The notes beneath the pieces were generated by a model. That model searched no databases. It was not told the DNA's origin and saw only the letters and a program-made list of their open reading frames with translations. A stretch of 34,493 bases of DNA from Brevinematales bacterium (GTDB taxonomy: Bacteria > Spirochaetota > Brevinematia > Brevinematales > JAOACQ01), in contig JAOACQ010000026.1 in the NCBI GenBank assembly GCA_026417755.1, forward strand, positions 1 to 34,493. The letters are read 5' to 3'. Positions 21,894 through 30,946 of this stretch are shown piece by piece; position 1 is the stretch's first letter; each line of letters starts with the position of its first letter. Made by a program: the position numbers and the translations under genes.

Positions 21894-23963
21894 ATGGCAA
21901 ATAGATTTTCTTCATTAATAAGTCTTGATAGAGTTAAAAACAATCTTGACTTGTTTGTTGCAGTGGCACTCATAGTTGTGATACTTATGCTTGTTATTCC
22001 TTTCCCTACTTTTGTACTGGATTTGCTTTTGGTGTTTAACCTTCTTATAAATCTTATGATAATCTTAAGTACAATTTATGTTAAAAAACCAGCTGAATTT
22101 TCTGCTTTTCCTGGAATTATACTTTTAACAACTATATTTGGGCTTGGTCTTAATGTTACTTCCACGAGACTTATACTTACTCAAGGAGCGGCTTTTGATA
22201 GTAAAGTTATAACTACTTTTGGTAATTTTGTTGTTGGCGGGAATTATCTTGTTGGTATAACTATATTTATAGTAATTATTGCAATACAATTTTTTGTGAT
22301 CACAAAGGGTGCTTCAAGAGTTTCAGAAGTTGCAGCAAGATTTACACTTGATGCTTTACCAGGTAAGCAACTTTCCATTAATGAAGACTTGAATGCCGGG
22401 CTTATTACTGAAGAAGAGGCAAGAAGAAAAAGGGATGAAGTAAGGCTTGAGGCTGATTTTTATGGTGCGATGGATGGTGCTTCAAAGTTTGTTTCAGGGA
22501 ATGTTAAGGTGGCCTTGTTTATAACAGTTGTGGACATCGTTGTTGGGCTTATAACTGGTGTTGTAATGAGGGGTGAAGGAATAAGTGAGGCATTACGCAC
22601 ATATACTCTTTTTACTGTTGGAGATGGACTTGTTTCTCAGATACCGCAACTTCTTATATCTACGGCTTCAGGTATAATAGTTACAAGAACAGCAGCAAGA
22701 GAAAAATTTGGGCATGATGTTGTTAGTCAAATTGCTTATGCTCCTAAAGTTTTATATATTTCCGGTATCGTGGTGTTTTTGATGGGATTTATTCCTGGTT
22801 TTCCGATTCTTATAAACTTTATGGTTGGAGGGCTTTTTATCTGGATTGGTTATATGATGAGTTCAAGAGAAAAGGCAGAAGAAGAGAGGCAGAAAGAAAT
22901 TAAGACAAAAACTCCTACAGAACAAGTTACTACAGTAGAAGATATAGTGAGAATTGACCCCATCAATATAGAGATAGGTTATAATCTTATTCCTCTTGTT
23001 GATAAGGAACAAGGGGGAGATTTGCTTGAAAGAATTAAATTGATAAGAAAAAGGATAGGGCTTGATCTTGGTATTCTTGTTCCTCCTATAAGAATTGTTG
23101 ATAATGTTGCTATAGATGCCTCTGAATATATCATTAAGATAAGGGGAGCAGAAGTAGCAAGGGGCAAGGTTTACTATAATAGATTTCTTGCTATGAATCC
23201 TAAACTTGATCTCAAAGAGATTGAAGGACTTGAAACTAAAGAACCTGTATTTGGGATTGATGCAAAATGGATCAGCGAAGAAGAAAGGGTTAAGGCTGAA
23301 TCTCTTGGGTTTGATATTTTTGACCCCCCGTCTGTTGTTGCAACACATCTTACCGAAGTTATTAAGAAATTTTCAGCAGAGCTTCTTACCAGACAGGACG
23401 TTAAGGCTATGCTTGATGCCATACAAAAAGAATACCCTGTGGTGGTAGAAGAAGTTCTTAAACATTCAAATATTGGTGAGATTCAAAAAATATTGCAGAA
23501 TTTATTAAGAGAGGGTGTGAAAATAAGAAATATGCTTGTTATCCTTGAGACTATAGCAGATTATGCCAGCAGTGTTAAGAATATAGATTTGCTTACAGAG
23601 TATGTGAGACAAGCTCTTGGTAAGGATATTGCCTCTACCCATGCGAATCAGGGCAATAAACTTTATGCGATTTTGATAGATCCAGAACTAGAAGAATTGC
23701 TTAGTGATTCTCTTCAGGAGACTCCACAAGGGCTAATTTCTACACTTGACCCTGAAAATGTTAATAAATTTGTGGTTCAATCTTCAAATGTTATAGAAAA
23801 TCAGCTTAAAGCTGGGATTCAACCGGTTATTGTTTCTTCACAGAAGGTTAGAAGGCTTATAAGGGAGCTTCTGGGAAGAAGTTATCCTTCTATAGGTGTG
23901 TTATCGTATTCAGAGATACCACCTAATTTTTCTATTGAGCAGGTTGGAATTATAAGTATATAA
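21894..23963 (+). CDS. flhA: Flagellar export platform protein FlhA
   Basis: A 689-residue protein: eight membrane helices in the first 320 residues, then a cytoplasmic domain that forms the nonameric ring for chaperone-substrate docking. Hallmarks: PFPTFVLDLLLVFNLLINLMIILSTIYV, GLNVTSTRLILTQG, the FHIPEP-type loop RFTLDALPGKQLSINEDLNAGLITEEEARRKR and EADFYGAMDGASKFVSGN, and the C-terminal IGVLSYSEIPPNFSIEQVGII. It starts 9 bases after flhB behind GGGAGGT. Length and domain order are normal, and nothing is missing. Confidence 0.98.
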   Translation: MANRFSSLISLDRVKNNLDLFVAVALIVVILMLVIPFPTFVLDLLLVFNLLINLMIILSTIYVKKPAEFSAFPGIILLTTIFGLGLNVTSTRLILTQGAAFDSKVITTFGNFVVGGNYLVGITIFIVIIAIQFFVITKGASRVSEVAARFTLDALPGKQLSINEDLNAGLITEEEARRKRDEVRLEADFYGAMDGASKFVSGNVKVALFITVVDIVVGLITGVVMRGEGISEALRTYTLFTVGDGLVSQIPQLLISTASGIIVTRTAAREKFGHDVVSQIAYAPKVLYISGIVVFLMGFIPGFPILINFMVGGLFIWIGYMMSSREKAEEERQKEIKTKTPTEQVTTVEDIVRIDPINIEIGYNLIPLVDKEQGGDLLERIKLIRKRIGLDLGILVPPIRIVDNVAIDASEYIIKIRGAEVARGKVYYNRFLAMNPKLDLKEIEGLETKEPVFGIDAKWISEEERVKAESLGFDIFDPPSVVATHLTEVIKKFSAELLTRQDVKAMLDAIQKEYPVVVEEVLKHSNIGEIQKILQNLLREGVKIRNMLVILETIADYASSVKNIDLLTEYVRQALGKDIASTHANQGNKLYAILIDPELEELLSDSLQETPQGLISTLDPENVNKFVVQSSNVIENQLKAGIQPVIVSSQKVRRLIRELLGRSYPSIGVLSYSEIPPNFSIEQVGIISI

Positions 23964-24034
23964 AATATTATTTTTGTTGCAAGAAATATAATTAAATGTT
24001 AAAATTAACTGTAATTAATATAAAGGAGGGGAAA

Positions 24035-25333
24035 ATGCGTTATGCTGTTTATGAAGGTAGAACAAAACAAGAAGCCATAGACAAGATGTTTATGGCGGCA
24101 AGACTTGAAAACCGTGTTAATGAAACTATGCTTATAAGGACCTATCCAGAAGAAAGGAAAAAATTCTGGGGGCTTAAAAAAGAAACTGTGTGGATAGCAA
24201 CTGCCTGTATAGATGAAGAAAAAATGCTAGAACGGGAAAAACGAACTACTTATACAAAAAAAACAACTGTTCAGCCAAGTCTTTTTGAGAATGTTCAGAC
24301 TGAAGATATTGTTTACACACCACAGAAAAGAGAAGTGAGAAGGCCAGCCCCTTCTTCAAATGAAGCTGATATGTCTATTTTAGTCGAAAAAAACAAAAAA
24401 CTTGAACAGGAAGTAGAGTTTTTGAAGACTTCTATATTTGAAATGAAGACTTTTATAGAAACAGGTTTTGAAGAACTAAAAGAGGGACTTGTCAAAAATA
24501 CGAGAAATTCTTCGCTTGAGAATAAAAAGAAGATAATGCAGGATATGGAGATTACCCAAAAGAATATTGAGTGGGCAGAAGAATATCTGAGAGAAAGAGA
24601 GTTTCATAATGAGGTGATAAAGGATATAGTAGAATTTTTAAAAATTCAAAAAAGCAGTGTTTTACTTGATAGAGATAATATTTTATCGGCAATCAAAAGT
24701 TTTTTAAAAGCCAATATACCTGAGGAAGAGATTCTGTTTGAAAATTATAAAAATCTTAAAGATATTATATTTATAGGACCTACGGGTGTAGGTAAGACAA
24801 TCAGTCTTATAAAACTTGCTGCTCACCTTGCTGCTATAAGACAAAAGACTTTGAGATTTATATCTATAGACAGATATAAGGTTGGAGCAGATTCACAGTT
24901 AAAAACTTATGCTGATATTATGAATGCACCGTTTTATCAGATTCATAAAAAAGAAGATTTTTTTGATCTTTTAGCTAGAGAAGAAACAAACTTTACATTT
25001 ATTGATACAGCGGGAAAAAGTCCTAAGGATACAATTGTTCTTAAAGAGCTTTCTCAGTGGATTGAACAATCAGGAAGGATTATAGATACTTATCTGGTAG
25101 TAAGTGCAACTACTAAGCCAAAAGATCTTGATATGATTGCCACTGGGTATTCAATTGTAAATTTTTCGCATATTATTGCTACAAAACTAGATGAAACTCA
25201 ATATCTTGGGGCGATAATTTCTTTGCTTTATAGAATAAAAAAACCAATAGCTTTTGTTACAAATGGGCAGGAAGTTCCACAGGATTTTGAAATTGCTAAT
25301 GTAGATAAAATAATTTCCGATTCATTAAAGTAG
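24035..25333 (+). CDS. flhF: Flagellar placement GTPase FlhF (SRP-type)
   Basis: An SRP-family GTPase that sets the number and position of flagella, with FlhG as its activator. A 432-residue protein: an N-terminal B domain (YAVYEGRTKQEAIDKMF), an acidic coiled-coil linker (about residues 110-200), then the NG GTPase with P-loop IFIGPTGVGKTISLIKLAAHLA, RFISIDRYKVGADSQLKTYAD, switch FIDTAGKSPKD, and TKLDET base-recognition motif. The ORF track begins 13 codons upstream; ATG 24035 directly follows AAAGGAGGGG and is clearly the start. The 71-base gap after flhA carries no promoter I trust. Confidence 0.96.
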   Translation: MRYAVYEGRTKQEAIDKMFMAARLENRVNETMLIRTYPEERKKFWGLKKETVWIATACIDEEKMLEREKRTTYTKKTTVQPSLFENVQTEDIVYTPQKREVRRPAPSSNEADMSILVEKNKKLEQEVEFLKTSIFEMKTFIETGFEELKEGLVKNTRNSSLENKKKIMQDMEITQKNIEWAEEYLREREFHNEVIKDIVEFLKIQKSSVLLDRDNILSAIKSFLKANIPEEEILFENYKNLKDIIFIGPTGVGKTISLIKLAAHLAAIRQKTLRFISIDRYKVGADSQLKTYADIMNAPFYQIHKKEDFFDLLAREETNFTFIDTAGKSPKDTIVLKELSQWIEQSGRIIDTYLVVSATTKPKDLDMIATGYSIVNFSHIIATKLDETQYLGAIISLLYRIKKPIAFVTNGQEVPQDFEIANVDKIISDSLK

Positions 25334-25357
25334 AATTTAATTTGTGGGAAGGAAATT

Positions 25358-26224
25358 ATGTCAACACTTTTAGGACCTGATCAGGCAGAAGGCTTGAGAA
25401 AATTAATGAGAGAATTGCCAAAGTCAAATACAAAAATCATCGCTGTAACCTCTGGGAAAGGTGGTGTTGGTAAGTCAAGTTTTTCTCTTAATTTGGGCAT
25501 CAGTCTTGCAAATATGAAAGATAATCCCAGGAAGGTAATGGTATTTGATGCTGATTTAGGGCTTGCTAATATTCATATCCTTCTTGGGTTTATCCCAAAA
25601 TTTAATCTTTTTCATGTTATAAAAGGACAAAAAAAGATGTCCGAGATTATTTACAAGTCAGATTATGGTATAGATTTTATTGCCGGGGCATCTGGACTTT
25701 CTCAACTTGCTAATCTTAGTGATGAAGAAAAAGAGAATCTCATTGAGGCATTGAAGGAAATAAGTTATGCAGATTTTATAATTATTGATACTGCTGCTGG
25801 TATAACCTCAAATGTTATTTCATTTGTAGCATCTGCACATGAGGTTATAGTTATTACTACACCTGAACCGACAGCAATAACGGATGCTTATGGTGTTATT
25901 AAATCTATTGTTACTGAGGTCGAAAATCCTGATATAAAACTTGTAGTTAATAGAGTTAAAAATACAACAGAAGCCACAAAAGTGGCAAAAAAGGTTATAG
26001 ATGTTTGTTCACAATTTCTCAATGTAAAGATAGAGAATCTTGGATTTATTTATGATGACCAGATAGTTCAAGAATCTGTCAGAAAACAAATTCCCTATGT
26101 AGAACTTTATCCTTCTCATAATGTGTCTGTGTGTGTAAACCATATAGCAAGAAGAATTATGAATCTAGAGGTTTCAGAAGAAGAAAGTGGATGGAAAAAG
26201 TTTTTTAAGAATGTATTTAAGTAA
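25358..26224 (+). CDS. flhG: MinD-like ATPase FlhG (YlxH/FleN)
   Basis: A ParA/MinD-family ATPase of 288 residues that regulates flagellar number with FlhF. The deviant Walker A is VTSGKGGVGKSSFSLNLGI; other ParA motifs are VFDADLGLANIHILLG, DFIIIDTAAGITSNVISFV and TTPEPTAITDAYGVIK. The N-terminus carries DQAEGLR (residues 8-14), matching the DQAxxLR motif known to stimulate the FlhF GTPase, so the pair should be functional. The C-terminus ends in an amphipathic-looking WKKFFKNVFK, likely a membrane-targeting helix. Last gene of the flagellar operon; no clear terminator follows. Confidence 0.95.
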   Translation: MSTLLGPDQAEGLRKLMRELPKSNTKIIAVTSGKGGVGKSSFSLNLGISLANMKDNPRKVMVFDADLGLANIHILLGFIPKFNLFHVIKGQKKMSEIIYKSDYGIDFIAGASGLSQLANLSDEEKENLIEALKEISYADFIIIDTAAGITSNVISFVASAHEVIVITTPEPTAITDAYGVIKSIVTEVENPDIKLVVNRVKNTTEATKVAKKVIDVCSQFLNVKIENLGFIYDDQIVQESVRKQIPYVELYPSHNVSVCVNHIARRIMNLEVSEEESGWKKFFKNVFK

Positions 26225-26334
26225 GATTTTTGTTTTTTAAAATATTTTTCAAAAAGATCTTTTAAGTCATATTTGATTTACCAAGTCTCTTTAAATTCGC
26301 AACAGCTAAATTTAAAATTAATTTTATTTTTTAC

Positions 26335-26362
26335 TTGACTTCTTGAAAAAGAACTATATAAT
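26335..26362 (+). promoter_or_regulatory. Strong sigma-70-type promoter for the xylanase operon
   Basis: TTGACT (26335-26340), 16-base spacer, perfect TATAAT (26357-26362). The start near 26369 gives a leader of about 95 bases that contains a 12-base tandem repeat (26379-26402) and a palindrome (26426-26441). This sits in the 240-base gap between flhG and the xylanase gene; the first 100 bases of the gap show nothing else. Confidence 0.78.
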
Positions 26363-26378
26363 ATATAGTGTATTTAAG

Positions 26379-26402
26379 AACTTTTAAAAAAACTTTTAAA
26401 AA
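26379..26402 (+). repeat. 12-base tandem repeat in the xylanase leader
   Basis: Two perfect back-to-back copies of AACTTTTAAAAA, followed by GTT so that the second copy also forms a short inverted repeat. It begins about 10 bases after the predicted transcription start. Confidence 0.7.
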
Positions 26403-26425
26403 GTTAAGTGTTAGTGTTTTATCTC

Positions 26426-26441
26426 GGGTTATTGATAACCC
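26426..26441 (+). promoter_or_regulatory. Palindrome in the xylanase leader, operator or RNA hairpin
   Basis: GGGTTATTGATAACCC: two 7-base arms (GGGTTAT, ATAACCC) separated by TG. It lies about 57 bases after the predicted transcription start and about 10 bases before the AGAGGAG ribosome site, and a T5 run follows after AAA. It could be a repressor operator acting as a roadblock, or an RNA hairpin. Confidence 0.5.
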
Positions 26442-26464
26442 AAATTTTTCAAGAGGAGTTAGTT

Positions 26465-27535
26465 ATGGGTAAAGTAAAAGGTCTATTATTTGTTTTGTTA
26501 ACATTGCTTTTTGTTACTTCTTGTGCTACTGATAAAAAAGCAAATGTTAAAGAAGAATTTGATAGTGCTACCATTGCCAATGAAGGTTTAAAGTTTTTTG
26601 GTGAAAAAAGAGGTATTTACATTGGGACTGCAATTACTGAGGGGCAGCTTAATGATGAAAAATTTGTAGAGATTGTGAAAAAAAATTGTAACTATATAAC
26701 TCCGGAGAATGAATTCAAATGGGAGAACATTCATCCTTCAAGAAAGGTTTATAATTTTAAGAAAACTGATAAACTGGTTGCCTTTGCTAAGGAAAACAAT
26801 ATGAAAATCAGAGGGCATACACTTGTTTGGCATTCACAGAATCCATACTGGATTGCTAAACCAGGGACAACGGCAGAAGAACTCAAAGAAACAATGAAAG
26901 TTCACATTTCAAATGTGATGACTTATTATAAGGGTCAGGTGAATGATTGGGATGTTGTTAATGAAGCAATTGCTGATAATGGTGAGTTGAGGGAAAGCAT
27001 CTGGCAGCTTATAATTGGCGATGAATATATTGAACACGCTTTCAAATGTGCATATGAAGCCGATCCAAATGCTAAACTTTACATTAATGATTACAATATA
27101 GAAGATATAAATCCAAAATCAAACAAACTCTATGAGATAGTCAAAAATTTGGTTGCAAAAAAAGTGCCTATTCATGGTGTTGGATTTCAATTTCATCTTG
27201 ATGGGAGGTGGGAACCTGATTATGTTTCAATAAGAGCAAATTTTGAAAGATTTAAGAAATTAGGTCTCGATATTCAGATAACAGAGCTTGATGTAAGGTT
27301 GCCTAAAAATTATAGTGAGGTTGATTTAAATAGGCAGGCCAAAATATATGGCGAATTAATGAAGATTATGCTGGAAGTTAAGGGTAGTGCTTTTATAATG
27401 TGGGGAATGACTGATAAATACAGTTGGGTTCCTTCATTTTTCTCTGGTTTTGGGGGGGCTTTAATATTTGATGAGCAATATAATCCAAAACCTGCATATA
27501 TGAAGTTAAAAGAAGTATTAGTGAAATCAAAGTAA
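26465..27535 (+). CDS. GH10 endo-beta-1,4-xylanase, lipoprotein
   Basis: Endo-acting xylan hydrolase anchored on the cell envelope. The ORF track adds 19 codons; ATG 26465 behind AGAGGAG is the start, giving 356 residues with lipobox VTSC (lipid on Cys20). A single GH10 barrel follows: ENEFKWENIHPSR, RGHTLVWHSQNPYW, the acid/base WDVVNEA (Glu167), GVGFQFHL, nucleophile ITELDVR (Glu274) and a closing GMTDKYSWVPSFF. No carbohydrate-binding module is attached, unlike the enzyme at the left edge. The next gene starts 11 bases later, so xylanase and the internal glycosidase are one operon. The promoter is strong and the leader has a palindrome, suggesting substrate-dependent control. Confidence 0.95.
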   Translation: MGKVKGLLFVLLTLLFVTSCATDKKANVKEEFDSATIANEGLKFFGEKRGIYIGTAITEGQLNDEKFVEIVKKNCNYITPENEFKWENIHPSRKVYNFKKTDKLVAFAKENNMKIRGHTLVWHSQNPYWIAKPGTTAEELKETMKVHISNVMTYYKGQVNDWDVVNEAIADNGELRESIWQLIIGDEYIEHAFKCAYEADPNAKLYINDYNIEDINPKSNKLYEIVKNLVAKKVPIHGVGFQFHLDGRWEPDYVSIRANFERFKKLGLDIQITELDVRLPKNYSEVDLNRQAKIYGELMKIMLEVKGSAFIMWGMTDKYSWVPSFFSGFGGALIFDEQYNPKPAYMKLKEVLVKSK

Positions 27536-27546
27536 AAGAGGTGTGT

Positions 27547-29679
27547 ATGAATCTTATAGCAGATGCATTGACAGTTTTTGGTAGTAGATTTGGTATCGGG
27601 ATTAATCCGGCTCATAAGGAATGTTATCTTATTAAATCTAACGATATAAAATCCTTTCCTTTTGAAATCGAGGCTGGAATTGAAATAGAGGGTAGAAAAA
27701 TTTATCTCCCACTTTGTAAGGATAAAGAGTATTTTTTCTTTCATGACCAGAAAATTACACCTACGACAATGACAATAAGTGGTATAGATCCTGATAGTGG
27801 GCTTCACTTTAAACTTACTTTCAGAATTCCTTTTAGACCAAAAGATGTTTCATTTTCTACGGTTCCGGTTATTTACTTAGAGGCTCAGGTTGAGAGGCTT
27901 GCTAATCCATTCAGGTGGTTTTATGTTAAAGTAAAGGATGTAGATTTTAAGATTTTTTTAAAAATAAAATCTAACAATTTTGAGTTTGAGTATAATAAAG
28001 ATAAAAAAGAGCTTGATTTATCTTATACACATACAATAAGAAGGCCACCAGAAACAAAAGAAGGGCTTCTTGCTCAGAATACGACTCCAATTATTGAAGA
28101 AAGAAAGACAAAGAATAAGATTGCTATAATTGAGGGTAATTATGAAAAAGATGGTTTTTATGAAAATATTTCTACAAATGATAACAAAAAGATAGTTCTT
28201 TGCTGGGGCGATTTTGAATCTGCTACCCTTCTTGTAAAGGATAAATTGAGAGAATTTAAATATACAGAGTTTTTAAAAAACCTTGATGAAGTTATAAGAT
28301 GGGGGAAAAATAACTATAAGAATGTAGTTGAAAATTCTACAAAAGTTGATAACATATTTTTGTCCCACAAATTGGGCTCTTCTTTAAGTAATTTGCTTTC
28401 TATGACTCTGCATTCCTGGCTTTACGATACATGGTATGTTAGACTTGAGGATAAGGATTGGTATTCTGTATGGGAGGGGTCATGTTTCTTTCATTCAACT
28501 GTTGATGTTGAATATACACAATCTCCATTTTATCTATCTGTTTGGCCTGAGTTGTTGGAAATGGAACTTGATGAGTGGCCTGATTTTGGTAAACCTGGAG
28601 AAACTGTTATAGGTGATAGAGGTAAAGGAACTTTGTTCTTGTCTCATGATATGGGTGTGCTCGCTAATGCTGATAGGCAATACTATCCACACGAAATGGA
28701 GGTCGAAGAGAACGCAAACTATATACTAATGGCATATGCTCACTGGAGAAGGACTGGCAAAGACAGTATAATTGAAAAGCATAAAGATTTTATTAAAAAA
28801 CTAATGGATTTTATCATTGCTTGTGATACAACTGGTAATGGAATTCCTGATTTATGTTGTGCAAATACTATAGATGATGCCTCACCCGCAATTCAGTTTG
28901 GTAAAGAACAGATTTATCTTGGTGTTAAGGCTATGGCTTCAATAAAAGCGGGGATTGAAATTCTTAATTATCTTGGAGAAAAAGAGTTATCAAAATACCA
29001 AAAGTTTGCAAGGAATGCTTTAAATACAGTTGAAAAAGAAGGATGGTTGAATGATCATTATATTGTTACTTTGACAAAAACAAAAGATGGTTTGGTTGAT
29101 CCCTGGACAAAAGAAAAACTATCAGGGGAACTTGAAGGTTGGGATGCATACCATATTTATACAGTTAATGGAATTGCACTTCTTGAGATGGTTGGATTTA
29201 ATGTGGGGTTAAATAAAGAAAGAATTAAGAAGGATATTCTTGAAGCCACATACAAAACACTTACAAAATATGGTTGTAGACATAGTACCTATATTTCAAA
29301 AGCAGTAAGTCATGATGTTAAAGTTGGGCTTGCAAGTAGTTCTAACAAAGTTGGATGGATTTCTATGAATATGTTGAGGGATATTGTAGCATGTTATTAT
29401 GGTATTGATCTTTTGCATCTAACTGAAAATTACTGGGATTGGCAGCTTACTACCAATTCTCAGGATATCTATCTATTTTTTGAAACTTTCTATGGGAATA
29501 ATTTAAATCTTTATCCGAGAGGGCTTGCTGTTTTTGGTTATCTTGAAGCTGTTGCAGGTTTTGTCTATGACAAAGTAGCTGGTAAGAAAAAATTTAATCC
29601 GATAAAGAAGGATGTTGATATTCCAATTTTTACATATGCAGATTGGGAAAAGGGAGAAGTACTTAAGATCAAAAAATAA
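27547..29679 (+). CDS. Cytoplasmic (alpha/alpha)6-barrel glycoside hydrolase, GH52/DUF4965-like; probable beta-xylosidase
   Basis: A 710-residue protein with no signal peptide. The N-terminal 250 residues look like a beta-sandwich; the rest is helical barrel. Segments resemble GH52 beta-xylosidase: DWYSVWEGSCFFHSTVDVEY aligns by eye with the GH52 nucleophile region, GTLFLSHDMGV and NLYPRGLAVFGY with other conserved GH52 blocks, and GIPDLCCANTIDDAS with the acid/base region. However, HEMEVEENANYILMAYAHW also recalls DUF4965/GtaA-type proteins, so the family is uncertain. ATG 27547 follows AGAGGTG (the ORF track starts at GTG 27541). As it follows the GH10 gene by 11 bases and is cytoplasmic, it likely splits imported xylo-oligosaccharides. 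Transcription ends at a bidirectional terminator. Confidence 0.65.
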   Translation: MNLIADALTVFGSRFGIGINPAHKECYLIKSNDIKSFPFEIEAGIEIEGRKIYLPLCKDKEYFFFHDQKITPTTMTISGIDPDSGLHFKLTFRIPFRPKDVSFSTVPVIYLEAQVERLANPFRWFYVKVKDVDFKIFLKIKSNNFEFEYNKDKKELDLSYTHTIRRPPETKEGLLAQNTTPIIEERKTKNKIAIIEGNYEKDGFYENISTNDNKKIVLCWGDFESATLLVKDKLREFKYTEFLKNLDEVIRWGKNNYKNVVENSTKVDNIFLSHKLGSSLSNLLSMTLHSWLYDTWYVRLEDKDWYSVWEGSCFFHSTVDVEYTQSPFYLSVWPELLEMELDEWPDFGKPGETVIGDRGKGTLFLSHDMGVLANADRQYYPHEMEVEENANYILMAYAHWRRTGKDSIIEKHKDFIKKLMDFIIACDTTGNGIPDLCCANTIDDASPAIQFGKEQIYLGVKAMASIKAGIEILNYLGEKELSKYQKFARNALNTVEKEGWLNDHYIVTLTKTKDGLVDPWTKEKLSGELEGWDAYHIYTVNGIALLEMVGFNVGLNKERIKKDILEATYKTLTKYGCRHSTYISKAVSHDVKVGLASSSNKVGWISMNMLRDIVACYYGIDLLHLTENYWDWQLTTNSQDIYLFFETFYGNNLNLYPRGLAVFGYLEAVAGFVYDKVAGKKKFNPIKKDVDIPIFTYADWEKGEVLKIKK

Positions 29680-29680
29680 A

Positions 29681-29712
29681 AAAGAGGGGGAAATTAAACC
29701 CCCTCTTTTTTT
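29681..29712. terminator. Bidirectional intrinsic terminator between the xylan operon and metK
   Basis: The stem GAGGGGG (29684-29690) pairs with CCCCCTC (29699-29705), extended by AAA/TTT, with an 8-base loop. T-runs follow on both strands (29706-29712 on plus; a run of T after the stem on minus), so it can end both convergent transcripts. Confidence 0.93.
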
Positions 29713-29714
29713 GT

Positions 29715-30884
29715 TTAACCCAGATGAGCTAACAAATCTTTAACTTTATCAGTTTTTTCCCAGTTAAATTCTTCTCTTCCAAAATGACCGTATGAAGCTG
29801 TTTTTTTATAGATGGGTTTTTTAAGGTCTAAAGCCTTAATTATTCCAGCCGGAGTAAGATCAAAAACCTTTTTTACTGCTTCTTCTATCTTTATTTCTGG
29901 AACTTTTGATGTTTCAAAAGTATTTACATAAATTGAAATAGGAAAAGGAACACCTATTGCATAGGATACCTGAATTTCACATATATCGCATACCCCTGTA
30001 GCTACAATATTTTTTGCAATATATCGTGCCATATAGGCTGCACTTCTATCTACTTTACTTGGATCTTTGCCGCTGAATGCACCACCTCCATGGTGACCTG
30101 CGCCACCATAGGTATCTACAATAATCTTTCTACCAGTAAGTCCAGTATCACCATGAGGGCCACCTACTGTAAATCTACCAGTAGGATTGATAAAATATTT
30201 TGTGTTTTTATCAAGTAAACCTGTAGGTTCAAGAACTGGTTTTATTATTTTATTTATTATTGTTTCTTTTATTTCTTCATATGAGACGTTTTCATCATGT
30301 TGATGTGAAAGAACAATTGTGTCTATTCGGATTGGTTTTTTATTTTCATATTCAATTGTTACTTGGCTTTTTGAGTCGGGTCTTAGCCATTTGATTTGCT
30401 TTTCTTTTCTTAACTTTGAAGCATATTTAAGAAGATTGTGTGCAAAAATTATAGGTGCAGGCATAAATTCTTTTGTTTCATTTGTTGCATAACCAAACAT
30501 CATTCCCTGATCACCAGCTCCTTGTTGTCCTTTAAATTCCTCAAGCCCTTGTCCTAAAACACCTTGAGCAATATCCGGCGATTGTTTTTGGATTACGTTG
30601 ATTACAGCCATTGAATTACAATCGAGCCCATATGAGGGGTTGTCATAACCGATTTCTCTCACTGTTTCTCTGACTATATCCTGAATATTAAAATTTGCGT
30701 TTGTAGTGATTTCTCCACCGACAAGAACCATTCCTGTTGTGGTAAATGTTTCACAGGCAACTCTTGAATTTGGATCCTGTGATAAAGCGGCGTCTAAAAT
30801 TGCATCTGATACCTGGTCAGCAACTTTATCCGGGTGTCCTTCGCCAACAGATTCCGAAGTGAAAAGGTATCTTCTTGTTTCCAT
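29715..30884 (-). CDS. metK: S-adenosylmethionine synthetase
   Basis: Makes S-adenosylmethionine from methionine and ATP in the cytoplasm. The 389 residues are the normal length. Signatures: [20 protein letters not shown] at the start, [34 protein letters not shown] and the phosphate loop [19 protein letters not shown]. Start 30884 follows AGAGAGGA. It has a strong own promoter with a leader of only about 25 bases, too short for a SAM riboswitch, and convergent neighbours share its terminator. Confidence 0.98.
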   Translation of the reverse strand: METRRYLFTSESVGEGHPDKVADQVSDAILDAALSQDPNSRVACETFTTTGMVLVGGEITTNANFNIQDIVRETVREIGYDNPSYGLDCNSMAVINVIQKQSPDIAQGVLGQGLEEFKGQQGAGDQGMMFGYATNETKEFMPAPIIFAHNLLKYASKLRKEKQIKWLRPDSKSQVTIEYENKKPIRIDTIVLSHQHDENVSYEEIKETIINKIIKPVLEPTGLLDKNTKYFINPTGRFTVGGPHGDTGLTGRKIIVDTYGGAGHHGGGAFSGKDPSKVDRSAAYMARYIAKNIVATGVCDICEIQVSYAIGVPFPISIYVNTFETSKVPEIKIEEAVKKVFDLTPAGIIKALDLKKPIYKKTASYGHFGREEFNWEKTDKVKDLLAHLG

Positions 30885-30917
30885 AATAATTCCTCTCTTT
30901 TAAATTGTGAAATGATT

Positions 30918-30946
30918 ATTTTAGCTAAAAATAGTAAAAATGTCAA
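30918..30946 (-). promoter_or_regulatory. Strong sigma-70-type promoter for metK
   Basis: On the minus strand a perfect TTGACA (30946-30941), 17-base spacer, TAAAAT (30923-30918). The start near 30910 leaves a leader of about 25 bases. Confidence 0.8.

Noticed and set aside
22863-23348. 161-residue minus-strand ORF inside flhA
   Set aside because: Low-complexity shadow frame rich in F, N, S; flhA is unambiguous on the other strand.
30885-30940. SAM riboswitch in front of metK
   Set aside because: The promoter leaves only about 25 leader bases and there is no SAM-I-like core.
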